Positions 13,537-20,218 of a DNA stretch of 64,000 nucleotides are shown here, in pieces (positions within the stretch are counted from its first letter, which is position 1; each line of letters opens with the position of its first letter). The notes beneath the pieces are model-generated. The model searched no databases. It saw only the letters and a program-made list of their open reading frames with translations, and had not been told where the DNA came from. This DNA comes from a virus: the IMG/VR virus record IMGVR_UViG_3300005253_000361, positions 1-64,000 of that record. The stretch is one strand, 5' to 3'. The translations under genes were made by a program, and so were the position numbers.

Positions 13537-13610
13537 GTTTGAAAATTGTCCAATTTCGCAAAAGCCCGATCGGGCGATTCCGAATCCAATATATGAGGGC
13601 AGAGGAGGGG
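13537..13610 (+). promoter_or_regulatory. Repeated promoter-like element, copy 1
   Basis: An A/T-rich 69-bp core (13542-13610) is 61/69 identical, without gaps, to 19677-19745. It contains the dyad AAATTG-TC-CAATTT, the 12-bp palindrome GCCCGATCGGGC (13564-13575), the stretch CAATATATGAG and the ribosome site. Both copies sit directly before a start codon. Low GC relative to its surroundings suggests a promoter or recombination site. Confidence 0.6.
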
Positions 13611-13613
13611 AAG

Positions 13614-13790
13614 ATGACACTACAGCTAGTACTAACGGTTACGTACGACGAGGCCACCGTCAGCGACCGAAAGATGCTGAAGGAGAATCTGGCGGGAGCG
13701 GTGGAGCACGCGGTCGAGAACGGGATGTTGACTGGCTACTCCGAGGTAGTGGTCGACACGTACAAATACGAGATCCACTCACTGGATTGA
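13614..13790 (+). CDS. Hypothetical protein, 58 aa
   Basis: MTLQLVLTVTYDEATVSDRK then a helix (LKENLAGAVEHAVENGML) and a strand pair (SEVVVDTYKYEIHSLD): a beta-alpha-beta miniature fold. Small phage proteins of this pattern are common. It is driven by copy 1 of the repeated element. Confidence 0.65.
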   Translation: MTLQLVLTVTYDEATVSDRKMLKENLAGAVEHAVENGMLTGYSEVVVDTYKYEIHSLD

Positions 13791-13791
13791 T

Positions 13792-13806
13792 TGGCAAGTC
13801 TTGCTA
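13792..13806. promoter_or_regulatory. Dyad TGGCAAGTCTTGCTA before the 13823 gene
   Basis: One change in the right half-site. AAGGAGGGGGAG follows. Confidence 0.5.
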
Positions 13807-13822
13807 ACCGAAGGAGGGGGAG

Positions 13823-14032
13823 ATGGAGATACCTGAGGAGCAGTACAGCTGTCCAGAGTGCGGGTCAGGGGACGTCGGCGCTTCAGTTCTGATGAACCTA
13901 AATGACCCAAGTTTGTTCGACTACGGCAAGGCCAGCCCGGCTTGGTGTCACGGCTGCGATGCGGAGTTCCTCGTGGGTGACTGCGACATGGTTGAGCGCG
14001 TGTTGGCGTTCGATGCCAGGAGGGCGCCATGA
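13823..14032 (+). CDS. Zinc-ribbon protein, 69 aa
   Basis: YSCPECGSGDVGASVLMNLNDP then WCHGCDAEF: CxxC, about 28 residues, CxxC. Clear paralog of the 11773 protein, sharing the CPxCGSxDV...LNxNDP pattern. It is ATGA-coupled to the next gene. Confidence 0.7.
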   Translation: MEIPEEQYSCPECGSGDVGASVLMNLNDPSLFDYGKASPAWCHGCDAEFLVGDCDMVERVLAFDARRAP

Positions 14033-14268
14033 AGTTCCTGGTGTATGAGGTGCAGGACGAGTCCCGGTGGCGCAAGTGGCTCTACGAGGTCGAGGCCGAG
14101 AGTCACGACGACGCGCTGGAGTTGGTACAGGCGGGTGAGATCGATCCCGCGGACTACGGCGAGTACGGGGAATCCGATTTCGGCAACAGCGGATTCTGTG
14201 TCGTGATCGAGGACGAGGAAATGGTGGCGAACGGCTGGGGCAGAGCAGCCGACGACATGTCGATCTAA
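14029..14268 (+). CDS. Hypothetical protein, 79 aa
   Basis: MKFLVYEVQDESRWRKWLYEV then AESHDDALELVQAGEIDPADYG. The strand-helix-strand layout with a DDALELV helix is typical of small phage proteins of unknown role. Acidic. ATGA-coupled to the zinc-ribbon gene. Confidence 0.65.
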   Translation: MKFLVYEVQDESRWRKWLYEVEAESHDDALELVQAGEIDPADYGEYGESDFGNSGFCVVIEDEEMVANGWGRAADDMSI

Positions 14269-14278
14269 GGAGGGGGAG

Positions 14279-14455
14279 ATGGTCAGGATTGAGATCCAGA
14301 CACATTCGAAAGCATTCCAGGCGGGCGCGCCGGAGGTGGTGCGGATACTGCGAGATCTAGTGGACCGGCTGGAAGATTGCCCGGAGGAACCCGAGGTCTA
14401 CCTGAACGACCTGAACGGGTTACTCGTGGGGTTCTACCGGAACGAGGGGGAGTGA
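14279..14455 (+). CDS. Hypothetical protein, 58 aa
   Basis: Starts MVRIEIQTHSKAFQAGAPEV, followed by VRILRDLVDRLEDCPEEPEV and DLNGLLVGFYRNEGE. ATG 14279 follows AAGGAGGGGGAG. The reading VGFYRNEGE at the end overlaps the next ribosome site and the TGA overlaps the following ATG. A good small gene with a beta-alpha-beta pattern; function unknown. Confidence 0.6.
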   Translation: MVRIEIQTHSKAFQAGAPEVVRILRDLVDRLEDCPEEPEVYLNDLNGLLVGFYRNEGE

Positions 14456-14586
14456 TGAGCAAGTTCGTCGTTCAGGGGTACTACCCCGACAGCCAGCAGA
14501 CGGTTGTCGACCACCGGACAGGAGCAGATTGGAAGGAGGGGGGAGATGCAGCTCGAGGAGATTGGGTTCTACACACTCTCGGATGA
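14455..14586 (+). pseudogene. Truncated duplicate of the 11492 gene, 43 aa
   Basis: The first 30 bases, encoding MSKFVVQGYY, and the preceding GAGGGGGAGTG leader are identical to those of the 11492 gene. After that the sequence diverges and the frame ends in low-complexity residues read through the leader of the radical SAM gene. It looks like a 5' fragment left by duplication and deletion. Confidence 0.5.
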
Positions 14587-15568
14587 ACGGGCCCGCACCA
14601 CATCTGAGCAATCCAGGTTGATGCGGTGCGAGTTGATCCTCACGGATATCTGTAACTTCAACTGCCCCTACTGCAGGGGGCCGAAGCATGAGCGAGAGGT
14701 CTTCATGCCTTTCGAGCAGGCCAGGACACTCGTGAACCGGTGGGCCCGGCAGGGCCTGTTTGCCATCCGGTTCTCCGGGGGGGAACCGACAATGTATCCG
14801 CGGCTGGACGATCTGGTGGCCCTGGCGGCGAAGCGAGGGATTGAGCACATCGCGGTCTCGACCAACGGGTCGGCGACTCTGGATCGTTACCGCAGGCTGA
14901 TCGACCTGGGGGTCAACGACTTCTCGATCTCTCTGGACAGCTACGAGGGCGAGGGGGCAATTAGGATGTCGGGTGGGGTGGATTGTTTCGATCGCGTGAC
15001 TTCCAACATCCGCGAGTTGTCGAAGTTGACCTACGTGACGGTCGGGATGGTGTTCACCAGAATGACTGCCGCCACAGCGAAGGTCTGTGTGGAGTTTGCC
15101 GCCGACCTGGGCGTGGCGGACATTCGAGTGTTGTCAGCAGCGCAGTACGACGGAGCCCTAGAGGGCCTGGTGGATCTGCCTGATGAGTTCCTGGACCGGT
15201 TCCCGATCCTCAAATATCGAGTGGAGAACTTTCGTGCCGGTCGGAACGTCCGGGGACTGCGGGAGCAGGATTCTCGCCGGTGCCCACTCGTGCTGGACGA
15301 TATCACGGTAGCGGGGGACCACCATTTCCCCTGCATCATCTATCTACGCGAAGGAGGTACGCCTATCGGGATCGCGAACGGGTCCACGCGGGCTGCCCGG
15401 GCTGAATGGTACCGGGGCCACGATACCCACGAGGACCCAATTTGTCGGGGCAATTGTCTCGATGTCTGCATCGATCACAACAACAAGGCCGCGGCCCATC
15501 TGCCGGTAGAGGGCTGGCAATCGTTGCCAAAACAGGAGGGGGAACAATGCAGGACGCAACAGCGGTAG
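14546..15568 (+). CDS. Radical SAM enzyme, 340 aa
   Basis: The 4Fe-4S motif CNFNCPYC (C36, C40, C43) lies in TDICNFNCPYC and is followed by the SAM-binding FSGGEPTMYP (about 76-85), AVSTNGSA and NDFSISLDSYEG. The order and spacing match MoaA/SPASM-type radical SAM proteins. The C-terminal third holds extra cysteines (RRCPLVLDD, HHFPCII, CRGNCLDVC), consistent with an auxiliary cluster of SPASM or twitch type. ATG 14546 follows GGAAGGAGGGGGGAG; an upstream in-frame ATG at 14504 has no such site. No substrate peptide is evident next to it. It overlaps the DUF932 gene by 22 bp and contains that gene's dyad and ribosome site. Substrate unknown. Confidence 0.85.
   Translation: MQLEEIGFYTLSDERARTTSEQSRLMRCELILTDICNFNCPYCRGPKHEREVFMPFEQARTLVNRWARQGLFAIRFSGGEPTMYPRLDDLVALAAKRGIEHIAVSTNGSATLDRYRRLIDLGVNDFSISLDSYEGEGAIRMSGGVDCFDRVTSNIRELSKLTYVTVGMVFTRMTAATAKVCVEFAADLGVADIRVLSAAQYDGALEGLVDLPDEFLDRFPILKYRVENFRAGRNVRGLREQDSRRCPLVLDDITVAGDHHFPCIIYLREGGTPIGIANGSTRAARAEWYRGHDTHEDPICRGNCLDVCIDHNNKAAAHLPVEGWQSLPKQEGEQCRTQQR
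15515..15529. promoter_or_regulatory. Dyad TGGCAATCGTTGCCA before the DUF932 gene
   Basis: Perfect half-sites within the last codons of the radical SAM gene, 18 bp before ATG 15547. Last clear intergenic-type copy of the family in the window. Confidence 0.6.
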
Positions 15569-16743
15569 CGACACCAGAGGAAACCACGGCCCTGCCGTAC
15601 AGAGGGTTCAACCCGGACGGCGCGCCGTCCAGCAAGACCAACCTGATGGAGGCCAGCAAGCAGTGGTGGAGCCGGCCGGACGACGAGCGATTTCTGTCGC
15701 TCGAAGAGCTCCACGCCTCAACGCTCGAGAGAGCGGACCGATCGGACGTGCAGCTCCTCCGGAGCGAAGAGATCACGGCCCACGGGAGGTTCGCCGAGCT
15801 CGAGGGAGAGGACATGTCGATGATGGTCTTCGAGACCCCCGAGGGGATCACGATGCCGACCAACTGGAGCTTCGGTCAGCTGTGCCGGCAGGCCAAGTTC
15901 GATTCCCGCACGGCTATCCGGACCCACCCGAAGATCGCGGCCGATGGCATCAACTACGGGCTCCGTGAGGTGAACCCGTCTGAGGACTGCTTGGCCATGA
16001 CGATGACGCAGAACGGAGAGCAGGTATTCCGTGCCGTCACGTCTAGCGGGTACGGCCGCATCTACGACCACAAGGTGGTCGAGATGGTGCAGCGGATGAA
16101 CGACCGGCAGGGCAACCGCTGGAAGATCCCGGGGGCGAGCTACGCTAGCTCCAACCCGCGCCGTGCCACCACGCTGTACGCCTCAGATCGGGACTGTTTC
16201 ATCTTCCTGGTGGATGAGTCCACCCCGATCGAGGTGCCGCACCCGAACCGGACCGACGGTCACGAGACGTTGTTCCGAGGATTCTTCCTCTGGAACAGCG
16301 AGGTGGGCAAGACCAGCTTCGGGCTCGCGACCTTCCTGTACAACTTCGTCTGCGACAACCGGATCGTCTGGGGTGCGCAGGACGTGAAGGAGCTCCGGAT
16401 CCGTCACACGAGTGGCGCGCCAGAGAGGTTCGAGCGGGAGGGGCAGGCGGTCCTGCGGAAGTACGCGGCCGCCACGCTGGACGAGACCCGCGCGACCGTC
16501 CAGAAGGCGATCACTACCAAGGTGGGGAGCACCGACGACGAGGTACTGGAGTGGCTGGGGAAACGGGGCTTCACGAAGGCCCAGGGTGGTGAGGTCATGA
16601 AGGCCGCGGCTGCGGAAGAGGGCGAGGCCCGCTCGGTGTGGGATCTCGTGCAGGGCGGCACCGCACTGGCTCGCCAGCAGACCCACACGGATAGCCGGCT
16701 CGACACCGAGAAGAGGGCGTCGGCCCTGCTCAACACCATCTAG
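15547..16743 (+). CDS. DUF932 (phage/plasmid-like) protein, 398 aa
   Basis: The centre matches the DUF932 pattern: RAVTSSGYGRIYDHKVVEMV, later GFFLWNSEVGKTSFGLATF and LYNFVCDNRIVWG, then a helical C-terminus (AVLRKYAAATLDETRATVQ). DUF932 proteins occur on plasmids and phages and are sometimes linked to restriction evasion or replication, but no activity is established. ATG 15547 follows AACAGGAGGGGGAACA. The length is normal for the family (about 300-400). A strong hairpin follows the stop. Confidence 0.8.
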   Translation: MQDATAVATPEETTALPYRGFNPDGAPSSKTNLMEASKQWWSRPDDERFLSLEELHASTLERADRSDVQLLRSEEITAHGRFAELEGEDMSMMVFETPEGITMPTNWSFGQLCRQAKFDSRTAIRTHPKIAADGINYGLREVNPSEDCLAMTMTQNGEQVFRAVTSSGYGRIYDHKVVEMVQRMNDRQGNRWKIPGASYASSNPRRATTLYASDRDCFIFLVDESTPIEVPHPNRTDGHETLFRGFFLWNSEVGKTSFGLATFLYNFVCDNRIVWGAQDVKELRIRHTSGAPERFEREGQAVLRKYAAATLDETRATVQKAITTKVGSTDDEVLEWLGKRGFTKAQGGEVMKAAAAEEGEARSVWDLVQGGTALARQQTHTDSRLDTEKRASALLNTI

Positions 16744-16750
16744 TGCACGA

Positions 16751-16778
16751 GCCCGCCTCTCCGGGGAGAGGGGCGGGC
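16751..16778 (+). other. Strong hairpin after the DUF932 gene
   Basis: GCCCGCC-TCTC pairs with GAGA-GG-GGCGGGC (a 7-bp plus 4-bp stem with a small bulge). It lies between the DUF932 stop and the next ribosome site. No T tract, so more likely a leader hairpin or attenuator than a terminator. Confidence 0.5.
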
Positions 16779-16793
16779 AAAGGAGGGGGAGTG

Positions 16794-17009
16794 ATGCCTG
16801 AGTATTTTGTAACGTGGGAGATCGACATCAGTGCCGACAGTCCCGAGAGAGCGGCCGCCGCGGCACTGAAGATCCAGCGAGATCCAGAGAGTAGCGCGAC
16901 AGTGTTTGGCGTGTTCGACGAAGAAGGGGAGAAGCATCGCGTCGACCTGTTGGGCGTGTACGAACGACTGGCAATGTTGCCGGACAAGGAGGGGGAGCAT
17001 GGGAGCTGA
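16794..17009 (+). CDS. Hypothetical protein, 71 aa
   Basis: MPEYFVTWEIDISADSPERA then AAAALKIQRDPESSATVFGV: a strand-helix-strand pattern seen in many small phage proteins whose EID-type strand and DSPEEAA helix recur. A 14-bp dyad-like sequence (16969-16982, spacer 2) lies in its codons. Overlaps the next gene by 11 bp. Confidence 0.65.
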   Translation: MPEYFVTWEIDISADSPERAAAAALKIQRDPESSATVFGVFDEEGEKHRVDLLGVYERLAMLPDKEGEHGS

Positions 17010-17364
17010 ACAGTTTGAAAGTCAGTGCATCGCCGAGACTGCGGAGGATGCGTTCAACCGCTGCGTGTCGCAAGCGCTGTATGACTACGGCCACGCCGGC
17101 TACACCGGCACGATCGCGGAGAAGTCCGACTACACCGAGGTACGAGTGCCGGAGGGCCTGGATCTCGACACGTTCCTCAAGTGGTCCGCGGAGCTTGAGT
17201 GGGGGGACGTGAAGGACAAAATCCCGCCGCACCACATGGCTGCGGTCGAGAGGGCGGCCGCAATCTACGACGACAAGTGGGGGCCGGCGCTCTGCGTCCA
17301 GGACCCACCGACCGAGCCCGGGCAGGATCCAGGGTGGGTCTTTTGCGGCTGGGCCAGCTCATAG
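16999..17364 (+). CDS. Hypothetical protein, 121 aa
   Basis: Contains AEDAFNRCVSQALYDYGHAGYTGTIAEKSDYTEV. The DAF...L..ALYxYGHxGYTGTIAEK arrangement is a recurring signature in phage and bacterial hypothetical proteins. The C-terminal DKWGPALCVQ and GWVFCGWASS agree with that. No function known. ATG 16999 follows AAGGAGGGGGAGC. Confidence 0.65.
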   Translation: MGAEQFESQCIAETAEDAFNRCVSQALYDYGHAGYTGTIAEKSDYTEVRVPEGLDLDTFLKWSAELEWGDVKDKIPPHHMAAVERAAAIYDDKWGPALCVQDPPTEPGQDPGWVFCGWASS

Positions 17365-17373
17365 GAGGGGGAG

Positions 17374-17679
17374 ATGAACAAGCAGGAAGTACTGGATTAC
17401 ATCTATGACAGCGTCGATACCGACGAGCTCAAGGAGTTCGCGGACGTCGCCTGGGACTGCCTGAAGGACCTACGGAAGCGGGACGGCCGACGTACGACGG
17501 CCCGCCTGACGATCGGGGCCCCGGTCCAGTGGACCGACCGAAACACCCGGTACCGAGCCGAGGTGGTGAAGAAGAACAAGACGCGCGTGGTGTGTCGGAT
17601 AACTGAGGCTCCGCCCCGCGCACGGTTCCGCGTGGACCAGGAGGTCGCCGTGCCGGCCGAGATGCTCAAGGCCGCCTGA
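17374..17679 (+). CDS. Hypothetical protein, 101 aa, basic C-terminal domain
   Basis: The N-terminus is helical and acidic (VLDYIYDSVDTDELKEFAD). The C-terminal half is basic with a barrel-like pattern: GAPVQWTDRNTRYRAEVVKKNKTRVVCRITE. This looks like a small SH3/KOW-type nucleic-acid-binding module; inference. Start after AGGAGGGGGAG. TGATG-coupled to the next gene. Confidence 0.6.
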   Translation: MNKQEVLDYIYDSVDTDELKEFADVAWDCLKDLRKRDGRRTTARLTIGAPVQWTDRNTRYRAEVVKKNKTRVVCRITEAPPRARFRVDQEVAVPAEMLKAA

Positions 17680-17987
17680 TGGTGGTCGACAGATGGGAGA
17701 GGTGTTGCGACGACTGCCTTGGCTGGTTCGAATCTATGGACGGCCAGGGGGTTATACAGATTGAGCGGTGCGACAAGTGTGCCCGCTTCGAGGACGACAG
17801 CGGGGCGTGTGAGTTTGCCGGCGCCCACTACCGGGATTTAATCCGGGCCGCGGATGCGCTCGTGAGTGCCTTCCTCCCGCTGGTTCTGGGGGAGGACTGC
17901 TGCGGTGCTGCACAGGTACAGACATGGGGAAAGCTGCGGGCACAGATACTGATAGGTCGAGGAATCGACACCTACACCGACGACTGA
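17679..17987 (+). CDS. Hypothetical protein, 102 aa, cysteine-rich
   Basis: N-terminal WERCCDDCLGWFE, then RCDKCARFEDDSGAC: CxxC pairs indicating a zinc site; the C-terminal half is helical with a hydrophobic DALVSAFLPLVLG segment. Its TGA stop forms the first three bases of the next hairpin loop. Function unknown. Confidence 0.6.
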   Translation: MVVDRWERCCDDCLGWFESMDGQGVIQIERCDKCARFEDDSGACEFAGAHYRDLIRAADALVSAFLPLVLGEDCCGAAQVQTWGKLRAQILIGRGIDTYTDD

Positions 17988-17996
17988 GGGGTCGTC
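17979..17996 (+). promoter_or_regulatory. TGAGGG-loop hairpin before the 18014 gene
   Basis: GACGAC-TGAGGG-GTCGTC, a perfect 6-bp stem unlike the GCC-type stems to the left but with the same loop. AGAAAAGGAGGGGGAAC and the ATG follow. Confidence 0.7.
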
Positions 17997-18013
17997 AGAA
18001 AAGGAGGGGGAAC

Positions 18014-18448
18014 ATGGGAACCAGAAGCTTGACCGTAGTGCAGAACGACGCCGGCGACGAGATCATCACGATGTACCGGCAGATGGACGGCTACCCGACC
18101 GGCCACGGGGCCGACCTGCTCGAGTGGGGAGTGGGCGGCCAGGTGGTGAACGGCATCGGGTGCGACACGCCCGCGAAGGCCTACAACGGTATGGAGTGCC
18201 TGGCGGCCCAGCTGGTAGCCGCGTTTAAAGACGGGATCGGGGGCACCTACCTGCACCCGTCCGGCTCGCGCGACGTCGGGGAGGAGTACCGGTACGAGAT
18301 CTCGGCCGATGCGGAGACCAATGCCCTGGTGCTGAAGGTCATCGACGTCGGGTACGAGTACGACGGGAAGGTGGTGGAGGCCATCGTCCTGTACGAGGGG
18401 CTGCTGGACGAGTTCGATCCCGAGGCGGCCGAGCAGGTGGCGGCATGA
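18014..18448 (+). CDS. Conserved MGTRSLT-family hypothetical protein, 144 aa
   Basis: Starts MGTRSLTVVQNDAGDEIITM followed by YRQMDGYPTGHGADLLEW. The MGTRSLT...MYRQxDGYPxGHGxxL signature is widespread in phages and bacteria and uncharacterised. The remainder includes GGTYLHPSGSRDVGEEYRYE and an acidic C-terminus. Leader hairpin 17979-17996. ATGA-coupled to the following disrupted gene. Confidence 0.75.
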   Translation: MGTRSLTVVQNDAGDEIITMYRQMDGYPTGHGADLLEWGVGGQVVNGIGCDTPAKAYNGMECLAAQLVAAFKDGIGGTYLHPSGSRDVGEEYRYEISADAETNALVLKVIDVGYEYDGKVVEAIVLYEGLLDEFDPEAAEQVAA

Positions 18449-18752
18449 GGACCAAGACGTTTCCGGACGACTGCTACGTGGCGATCAGCTTCGCCGGCGA
18501 GGCGTATGACTGCTTCAACTCGATCATCGCGTCGATGACGGGCGGGTACTGCGCCGAGGTCGACGGGAAGTGCGGCGAGGTCGACGGGAAGTGCGGCCGG
18601 ATCTCGGCGCCGAGATCAACGACGCTGGGTTCATGGAGCTCACGCTGGCTCCGTGTACCGACGACGGGGGGCGGATCGAGGGAGCCGAACCGATCCAGAA
18701 GGTCGCGGGCGGGGCCGATGGCGCCGGCATGACCACGATCCACATCCACTAG
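18445..18752 (+). pseudogene. Frameshifted gene with an internal 21-bp tandem duplication
   Basis: The frame from ATG 18445 encodes FPDDCYVAISFAGEAYDCF and then, after a tandem 21-bp duplication (18556-18576 and 18577-18597, encoding EVDGKCG twice), drifts into Arg/Ser-rich sequence. The better coding frame downstream (EINDAGFMELTLAPCTDDGG, ending TTIHIH at 18752) is one base away. Adding one G in GGCCGG near 18598 would restore a protein of about 100 residues. Either a broken gene or a sequencing slip. Confidence 0.5.
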
Positions 18753-18760
18753 GAGGGATG

Positions 18761-18982
18761 ATGAAACTTCGAATGAACGATACCGACCGCAGGCTCCTGG
18801 AGGAGCTGCGTGATATAGCGGGCACGATCGTGGCGAACGCGATCACGCTCCTGGGGGATGAGTGCGAGAGCCAGGAGGAAGCCGAGGAGATCGAGAGGTC
18901 TGTCGAGAGTGATTGCCAGCACGTGAGGGAGCTGGCGGATGACCTTTGGGTCTCGGGATGGATGTGGGAGGAAGGGAGATGA
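18761..18982 (+). CDS. Small helical protein, 73 aa
   Basis: Highly charged helices: NDTDRRLLEELRDIAGTIV, then ESQEEAEEIERSVESDCQHV, suggestive of a coiled coil. ATG 18761 is preferred over 18758 by spacing to AGGAGG. ATGA overlap with the next gene. Confidence 0.6.
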   Translation: MKLRMNDTDRRLLEELRDIAGTIVANAITLLGDECESQEEAEEIERSVESDCQHVRELADDLWVSGWMWEEGR

Positions 18983-19146
18983 GCTTCAAGCAGAAGAACC
19001 ATCAGATCCCGGAGGAGCGGGAGAAGGAATGTCCCCATACCCACATGCCCTATCGAGCACGCTACGGGATGCCCTGCACGGGGCCGCGGATCTGCAGCAT
19101 GTGCGACGCTACTGAGGCGGAGCTCCGAGAGGAGGGGGAGCGATGA
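18979..19146 (+). CDS. Small protein with CSMC motif, 55 aa
   Basis: MSFKQKNHQIPEEREKECPH then MPCTGPRICSMCDATEAELR. A Cys/His set (CPHTHM, ICSMC) implies a metal site. The ICSMCDATE stretch followed by LREEGER resembles short phage zinc proteins. Coupled by ATGA at both ends. Confidence 0.55.
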   Translation: MSFKQKNHQIPEEREKECPHTHMPYRARYGMPCTGPRICSMCDATEAELREEGER

Positions 19147-19433
19147 ATGTCACGAGAGAGGAACACGACTGGGGCGGTACGATCACGATCCCCGAGCATC
19201 TGTACGAGGAGATCGTGGAGGCCCTGAAGTGTGGCTGCCGGGCCCCTGCGTTCATCCAGGGCTCGGGAGACTGTGACCTGAGGGAACCGGACGGTATGGC
19301 GTGCTGTCATGCGTGCTCGATCTTGGTGCACCTAGGGGAGCTGTCTCCATACAGCTGTACGTGCGACCACGACCCGGATTGCCCGCCGGACCCCGGAGAG
19401 CACTGCCTGGTGTGCGGCGGGGTGACGCCATGA
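19143..19433 (+). CDS. Cysteine-rich protein, 96 aa
   Basis: Eleven or so cysteines: KCGCRAPAF, CCHACSIL, SCTCDHDPDCP and HCLVCGG, probably forming two zinc sites. The N-terminus is a beta-helix piece (WGGTITIPEHLYEEIVEALK). Unknown function; ATGA-coupled. Confidence 0.6.
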   Translation: MNVTREEHDWGGTITIPEHLYEEIVEALKCGCRAPAFIQGSGDCDLREPDGMACCHACSILVHLGELSPYSCTCDHDPDCPPDPGEHCLVCGGVTP

Positions 19434-19618
19434 ATGTCTTCATCAGGAAGCGACGCCTCGGACCGATGCGCGTCCACGGCTGCGAGTGTACGGAGATGTT
19501 CACTTGCGGTAGATGCCTCGACGCGGCTGTGGCAAGAACCCTCGCAGAGCACTTCGCCGGGATCACTTACCACGCCGAGACTTTCGACATCCACGCCAGC
19601 TGGTCGTACCCGCGATGA
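19430..19618 (+). CDS. Hypothetical protein, 62 aa
   Basis: MNVFIRKRRLGPMRVHGCEC then FTCGRCLDAAVARTLAEHFAG. CxC and CxxC pairs again suggest zinc. Starts by ATGA overlap with the previous gene and ends at a TGA that overlaps the start of the methyltransferase stub. Confidence 0.55.
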   Translation: MNVFIRKRRLGPMRVHGCECTEMFTCGRCLDAAVARTLAEHFAGITYHAETFDIHASWSYPR

Positions 19619-19662
19619 GAGCCGTCGATCTGTTTGCCGGCGTCGGCGGCATAGAGAAATAG
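19615..19662 (+). pseudogene. Stub of a C5-cytosine DNA methyltransferase (15 codons)
   Basis: ATG AGA GCC... encodes MRAVDLFAGVGGIEK then TAG. DLFAGxGGxE is motif I (SAM binding) of Dcm-type methyltransferases, which normally occupies exactly this N-terminal place. Nothing resembling motif IV (PCQ) follows: the 69-bp repeated element begins 15 bp after the stop. The gene has evidently been cut off after motif I by deletion or by arrival of the repeated element. Confidence 0.55.
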
Positions 19663-19669
19663 TGGGAGT

Positions 19670-19745
19670 GTTTTTCAAAATTGCACGATTTCGCAAAAGC
19701 CCGATTGGGCGATTTCGATTTCAATATATGAGAGCAGAGGAGGGG
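19670..19745 (+). promoter_or_regulatory. Repeated promoter-like element, copy 2
   Basis: Core 19677-19745 is 61/69 identical to 13542-13610. The small stems are kept by compensating or wobble changes (AAATTG-CA-CGATTT; GCCC-GATT-GGGC). It lies between the methyltransferase stub and the 19752 gene. Confidence 0.6.
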
Positions 19746-19751
19746 GAACAA

Positions 19752-20042
19752 ATGTTATGGCGACTGCAGTACCGACAGCATTCCGACAGTGATGGCAGGT
19801 GGTTTGATGCGCCGGGGCCACGCAAGAAACCGCTTAAGAAGTTCGTAAGCTTCAACGATGCCTTCGAGTACTTCTTCGGGAAGCACGCCCACGATCGTAA
19901 CCCGGAGGAGTTCCAGTACCGGCTGACGCCCGAATTCTCGGCCCGACCGAGGGTGATCGACTTCACCCCCAGGCCGGCCGCGCACCAGTCCGGCACCTGG
20001 AAGACCCCCGACAGACGACTGGTCCGAAGGGTGGGGTGGTGA
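19752..20042 (+). CDS. Hypothetical protein, 96 aa
   Basis: MLWRLQYRQHSDSDGRWFDA then KKPLKKFVSFNDAFEYFFGK and RVIDFTPRPAAHQ. Basic, with a beta hairpin and short helix pattern. ATG 19752 follows GAGGAGGGGGAACAA in copy 2 of the repeated element. Function unknown. TGATG to the next gene. Confidence 0.6.
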   Translation: MLWRLQYRQHSDSDGRWFDAPGPRKKPLKKFVSFNDAFEYFFGKHAHDRNPEEFQYRLTPEFSARPRVIDFTPRPAAHQSGTWKTPDRRLVRRVGW

Positions 20043-20218
20043 TGCGTGATAGCCGCGGAAGGTATGGCCTCGGTCGGGAGGTCGACCAGCTGGTCGCCGA
20101 GGCGAAACGTGCCCTCAAGTACCTCGATGCTGAAACGAGGTACGAGGGGGACGAACTGGCGGACGCGATCCGGGCAGCCACCGGAGAGGATGACGTCACC
20201 CTGAAGGAGGGGGAGTGA
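20042..20218 (+). CDS. Small charged protein, 58 aa
   Basis: MRDSRGRYGLGREVDQLVAE followed by a helix AKRALKYLDAETRYEGDELA. Ends TLKEGE because the next ribosome site is within its final codons. TGATG-coupled at both ends. Confidence 0.55.
   Translation: MRDSRGRYGLGREVDQLVAEAKRALKYLDAETRYEGDELADAIRAATGEDDVTLKEGE

Noticed and set aside
16969-16982. 14-bp version of the dyad with a two-base spacer in the 16794 gene
   Set aside because: Spacer differs from all other copies and it is within codons, so it was not counted as a family member.
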